NCBI GenBank assembly: GCA_029250305.1
Contig: JAQXFM010000245.1
Location: 1-6,388 of the forward strand
Direction of reading: 5' to 3'
DNA: 6,388 nt
Source of the DNA: Candidatus Poseidoniaceae archaeon
Lineage (GTDB): Archaea; Thermoplasmatota; Poseidoniia; Poseidoniales; Poseidoniaceae
The notes under the pieces are model-generated. The model made no database searches and was not told where the DNA came from. It was given only the letters and a program-made list of their open reading frames with translations. This document shows positions 3,437-6,388 of the stretch, in pieces (positions within the stretch are counted from its first letter, which is position 1; each line of letters starts with the position of its first letter). Made by a program: the position numbers and the translations under genes.

Positions 3437-6388
3437 TCCACAACGTGCCTCGACGAAACTCGCTATGGCGCTAATTCTTCTGTTCCTGATTCCAACCGCT
3501 ACGCCCCTCATCGGCTCGACTGGCGCCGATATATCTGGTCGAGCAGCTCCTGACTTTGGCGTCACCCTCATGACCATGAGCGGCGCTGGTTCAGTCGATC
3601 GTGGCGACGGCATCACAATCGAGCCGGCAGAGCATGACATTCGAGTTGTTGTAAAAAACGCTGGCGACGTCGGTGGCCCGGCATCGTTGCAACTTGTCCA
3701 CAAGGGCTCGCCAACAGCAGGCGAATACATTGTAACCACGATTTCGTTGGGTACCATCCCTGCTCTGACCACATCTAATCCAATCATCATTCCATGGACT
3801 GCCACCACAGGCGATGACCAAACTCTCTTTGCTCGTGTCTCGGGCAACGGGGATAGCAATCCTGCCAACAACGAACAACGAAAGGACTTCGATGTCAAAA
3901 ACAACCACAGTGGCATCTCAGTTTCAGACACAGTCCCGACCCTTGCGCCCGGCGAGACAAGCGTCGGCTTGACACGAACAGTGCAAACCATCAGCGCCTC
4001 AGTGCGGAACAACGGCGTGAAGAACATCTCTGCAGTAATGGAGGTCACATTGACCGAGCAATCCAATCCAGCGAACACCTTTGTGTATTACTCAAACACT
4101 CAAACCCTTCGTTCTGGTTCGCTCTACGCTCCGGCCAGCCCAGAAGACCTCACCCTCTCCTACGACCCCTCGGCACTTTCGGGCCTTTGGACGCTTGATG
4201 CAAAGATTCTCTACAACGGGACCCTTTGGAACGATGCTCCAAGCATTGCCAGCGTCACGGTGCGCCTTTCCAATTACACAGCATCCCTTTCCTCACTTGG
4301 CGACCGCTCCATTGAGCCAGGCCAAACTGGAACCCTTACCTTCCTCTTGAAAAACACAGGTGGGGTCCAAGATTCCTTCCAAATTTCTTCGATTACAACC
4401 AATCCTACGAACCGTAACTGGGCTTCTACCAGCGCCGTCGGTAGTTCGACTGCAGCCCTCTCGCCAGGCGCTACGACCTCCATTGGCATTCCTGTGACGG
4501 TCCCACTCGGGGAAAACCGTTCCAATGCCTCAGCCATCACGCTCACGCTTCTTTCAATTCAAGATGGGTACGAACTTGTCACCACAGCAGTCGTTCAAGC
4601 CGGTGAGTCATACATCGCATCAATCGAAATGCCGACAAGCACCACCGAACTCTTGCCTGGTGACAGCAGCACCATTATTGCCAACGTTACCAATGCTGGA
4701 AACGTCGGCGCTGAATTTGCATTTGATTGCGGCCTTTCCGTTTCAGCAATCAACTGGGAACTCGACATCCAAGGCCAAGCATGCGATCAATGGTCGACGT
4801 TCATCAACAGGTCAGCGACGGTCCAGATCCCAATCAATGTGAAGGTCCCTCCAATCAAGAGCCCACTCGACCCTGGTGAATTCAACCTTGCAGGCCAACC
4901 CTTGCAAGTTTGGCTACAAGCCCGTGCAGCAGGCGGCGGAATTCCTACGCAGGCATCTGCGGGCATCGAAGTCCTCCCAACCATTGTTGTTGACCCTGGC
5001 TTGCCAACACTCGAACTTGAACTGACTCAAGCAGAGGTCATCGCAGCCCGGAACGGACAGGGGCTCGAAGATGTGCTTGGCCTGAACGTCGAAGTTCGCC
5101 ACAATTTGTTTGCTGATATCGATGAAACGTTGAGTGCGGACATTGAAGTCAATGAGCTGTCTTTCCTCGCAGCCAACACCGGCGGCTTTTCGGAAGCCAC
5201 TCGCTGGAGCGCTGTGGTCTCTCCGCCACAACTCACTGGATTGAAGCCAGGCGACACCTCTCCTGCGATTCTAGCTATCCAAGGGCCAGATGACGATTAT
5301 CCCCTCTCCGGAACATTGACGCTTTCTGTGACCGTAACGCCTACCTTGGGTGGTGTGCATGCTGGAAGCGGTGTCACAGCCAACCCTGTCACACGAAATC
5401 TTTCCATCATCGTGCCAACAGTCCTCGGGGCGGAAATTCTTGAAGATGGTCCCGTTGATGTGGAAGTCGGCGTTGAAACCGCCGTCGCCTTCCCATTCGC
5501 AAACATCGGGAATGATCTCGCTTCGTTCCGCCTCCGAATCTCTGATGTTCCTGACGACTGGATTGTTCAGTTCAACGGAACCACGGATGTTATCGACAAC
5601 CTCTCTGCGGATGTCGCTGATTTCCCAGCATCTGGTTCGGCTCACCAAACCATCGTCGAACTGCTCATCGAAACAGACCCATTTGTCCCTGCGAATTCGA
5701 TTGTTCCGCTGACCATCACCATCGAAGAACGGGATACTGGCGCTTACATCGGCGAGCACATTCTTCCTGTGCGAGTTGGTGAATTGAGAAACGGGACGTT
5801 GTTCCCTCTCACCCAGCACATCTCGGTTGACCCCACAGATTACGACGAGTTCAAAACTCTCAAGGTCAAAAACACAGGGAACGCTCCAACTACGTACTAT
5901 GTTTGGATTGATGACAGTCTCGCCGGTGATGTCATCTTCGAACTCGATTCAAACCCATCGTTGTTGGTGGCTCCGGGCTATGAGGAAATTATCAAGGTGA
6001 ACGTGATTCCAACAGCCTCAGCAAGTGCTGACCAGGTGTATGAGGCCGTTATTTGGGTCGAAGACGAGACGGGCGCAGTCAACATGTCCGCAACAATTAC
6101 TGCAAACATCACCAAGAGTTCGGATATTCGAATCGATGCTCCACTCGTGATTGGCGTGACACCAGGCCAAATGACCAACGTCGAATTCAACGTAACGAAC
6201 ATCGGCAACTTAGAGGAATCGATTGTCATCACACCGGCTGTCGAAGGAAATTGGTCGACAGATGTCAACGAAATCGGTATGACTCTCCAGATCAATCAGA
6301 CCATTACAGGTCAAATTATCGTGAGCGTACCAAGCCTCGGCGGTGAACAATCACTTGCTGATGGTTCGGTCCACAACCTGACGCTCTC
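3420..6388 (+). CDS. giant exported repeat protein with CARDB/NEW3-like beta-sandwich modules (3' end missing)
   Basis: This frame runs without a stop to the window edge, giving 989 codons from GTG3420 or 974 from ATG3465; the C-terminus lies outside. I prefer GTG3420 because it gives a basic n-region (Arg5, Arg9, Lys13) before the hydrophobic stretch at 16-32, as in a signal peptide. ATG3465 would start inside that stretch, and neither start has a good SD. The visible remainder is about eight modules of 109-137 residues rich in Thr, Ser, Val, Asn and Asp, with strand patterns such as VxVxNxG, LxPGxS and VxVxVP. The first two look CARDB-like (for example NPANNEQRKDFDV near 149-161); later ones look NEW3-like with an NW or DW pair. 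Such modules are known in archaeal and bacterial cell-surface and adhesion proteins. There are 18 N-X-S/T sequons (X not Pro), consistent with archaeal N-glycosylation, and two cysteines (437, 455). No enzyme domain is visible. The role is probably surface layer, adhesion or substrate binding. Confidence 0.88.
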   Translation, partial: MEPLRNPQRASTKLAMALILLFLIPTATPLIGSTGADISGRAAPDFGVTLMTMSGAGSVDRGDGITIEPAEHDIRVVVKNAGDVGGPASLQLVHKGSPTAGEYIVTTISLGTIPALTTSNPIIIPWTATTGDDQTLFARVSGNGDSNPANNEQRKDFDVKNNHSGISVSDTVPTLAPGETSVGLTRTVQTISASVRNNGVKNISAVMEVTLTEQSNPANTFVYYSNTQTLRSGSLYAPASPEDLTLSYDPSALSGLWTLDAKILYNGTLWNDAPSIASVTVRLSNYTASLSSLGDRSIEPGQTGTLTFLLKNTGGVQDSFQISSITTNPTNRNWASTSAVGSSTAALSPGATTSIGIPVTVPLGENRSNASAITLTLLSIQDGYELVTTAVVQAGESYIASIEMPTSTTELLPGDSSTIIANVTNAGNVGAEFAFDCGLSVSAINWELDIQGQACDQWSTFINRSATVQIPINVKVPPIKSPLDPGEFNLAGQPLQVWLQARAAGGGIPTQASAGIEVLPTIVVDPGLPTLELELTQAEVIAARNGQGLEDVLGLNVEVRHNLFADIDETLSADIEVNELSFLAANTGGFSEATRWSAVVSPPQLTGLKPGDTSPAILAIQGPDDDYPLSGTLTLSVTVTPTLGGVHAGSGVTANPVTRNLSIIVPTVLGAEILEDGPVDVEVGVETAVAFPFANIGNDLASFRLRISDVPDDWIVQFNGTTDVIDNLSADVADFPASGSAHQTIVELLIETDPFVPANSIVPLTITIEERDTGAYIGEHILPVRVGELRNGTLFPLTQHISVDPTDYDEFKTLKVKNTGNAPTTYYVWIDDSLAGDVIFELDSNPSLLVAPGYEEIIKVNVIPTASASADQVYEAVIWVEDETGAVNMSATITANITKSSDIRIDAPLVIGVTPGQMTNVEFNVTNIGNLEESIVITPAVEGNWSTDVNEIGMTLQINQTITGQIIVSVPSLGGEQSLADGSVHNLTL
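3465..3515 (+). other. signal peptide or N-terminal membrane anchor of the giant protein
   Basis: Residues 16-32 (GTG numbering) are MALILLFLIPTATPLIG, an uncharged hydrophobic stretch followed by STGADISG, where small residues would allow signal peptidase cleavage. Three basic residues precede it if translation starts at GTG3420. No twin-arginine motif and no lipobox cysteine are present, so Sec export is the likely route. Whether the segment is cleaved or stays as an anchor cannot be decided here. Confidence 0.7.
3546..6388 (+). repeat. eight diverged tandem beta-sandwich modules within the giant protein
   Basis: The units are recognised at protein level only, with no nucleotide identity. 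The anchor is an Asn-x-Gly turn after an alternating Val/hydrophobic strand. The Asn codons are at 3657 (KNAG), 4008 (RNNG), 4353 (KNTG), 4692 (TNAG), 5502 (ANIG), 5871 (KNTG) and 6198 (TNIG). A degenerate counterpart (VRHN, no Gly) is at 5103. Successive spacings are 117, 115, 113, 137, 133, 123 and 109 residues. Tryptophans downstream of the anchor (codons 4419, 4755, 5205, 5559, 6252) recur in most later units in a W-S/A/E/I context. The eighth unit is cut by the window end. Confidence 0.75.

Noticed and set aside
3266..4078. 270-residue minus-strand open frame
   Set aside because: It lies opposite the 144-residue gene and the giant protein, and its residues show no recognisable domain. 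It is a shadow of the plus-strand coding frame.
5271..5819. 182-residue minus-strand open frame
   Set aside because: It is fully antisense to the giant protein's continuous frame, has no family features and no SD, and is best explained as a shadow.
6018..6031. Inverted repeat TCAGCA-AG-TGCTGA
   Set aside because: It is a short hairpin inside the giant gene with no T-run after it, a chance effect of Ala/Ser codons, not a terminator.
1..6388. tRNA, rRNA, CRISPR, transposase or integrase genes
   Set aside because: I looked for direct repeats with spacers, terminal inverted repeats, tRNA-like cloverleaf stretches and mobile-element protein motifs and found none. Nearly all bases are used by ordinary coding genes.

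Overview
The window looks like a piece of a marine planktonic archaeal genome. My best guess is Marine Group II Euryarchaeota (Candidatus Poseidoniales). This is inferred from the gene style: a very long secreted protein built from adhesion-type beta-sandwich repeats, a short PrxQ/Bcp peroxiredoxin, an FMN-binding split-barrel protein with an extra N-terminal region, densely packed genes and moderate GC. No rRNA or other marker gene is present, so the assignment is tentative.

Layout. A plus-strand sugar-nucleotide epimerase/dehydratase of the extended SDR family (18-1013) converges, with a gap of three bases, on a minus-strand group of three genes. In order of transcription these are a PrxQ/Bcp thiol peroxidase (2802-2317), a left-handed beta-helix (hexapeptide) acyltransferase (2306-1842) and a flavin-reductase-like protein (1823-1017). 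The three are 10 and 18 bases apart, and Shine-Dalgarno-like sites precede the second and third genes, so they probably form one operon. A 199-base divergent intergenic region (2803-3001) separates them from a plus-strand pair. That pair is a 144-residue protein I do not recognise (3002-3436), followed by the start of a giant exported protein (from about 3420) that is still open at the window end after about 989 codons.

The giant protein is the most striking content. After an N-terminal hydrophobic signal segment it is a string of about eight beta-sandwich modules of CARDB/NEW3 type. Seven carry an Asn-x-Gly turn motif, and the modules recur every 109-137 residues. It has many N-X-S/T sequons and only two cysteines.

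A common theme may be the cell surface: an exported, potentially glycosylated repeat protein near two genes of nucleotide-sugar modification type (epimerase and acyltransferase). The link is inference only, because the genes lie on different strands and the peroxiredoxin and flavin protein point to redox chemistry instead. No RNA genes, mobile elements, CRISPR arrays or clear terminators were seen.
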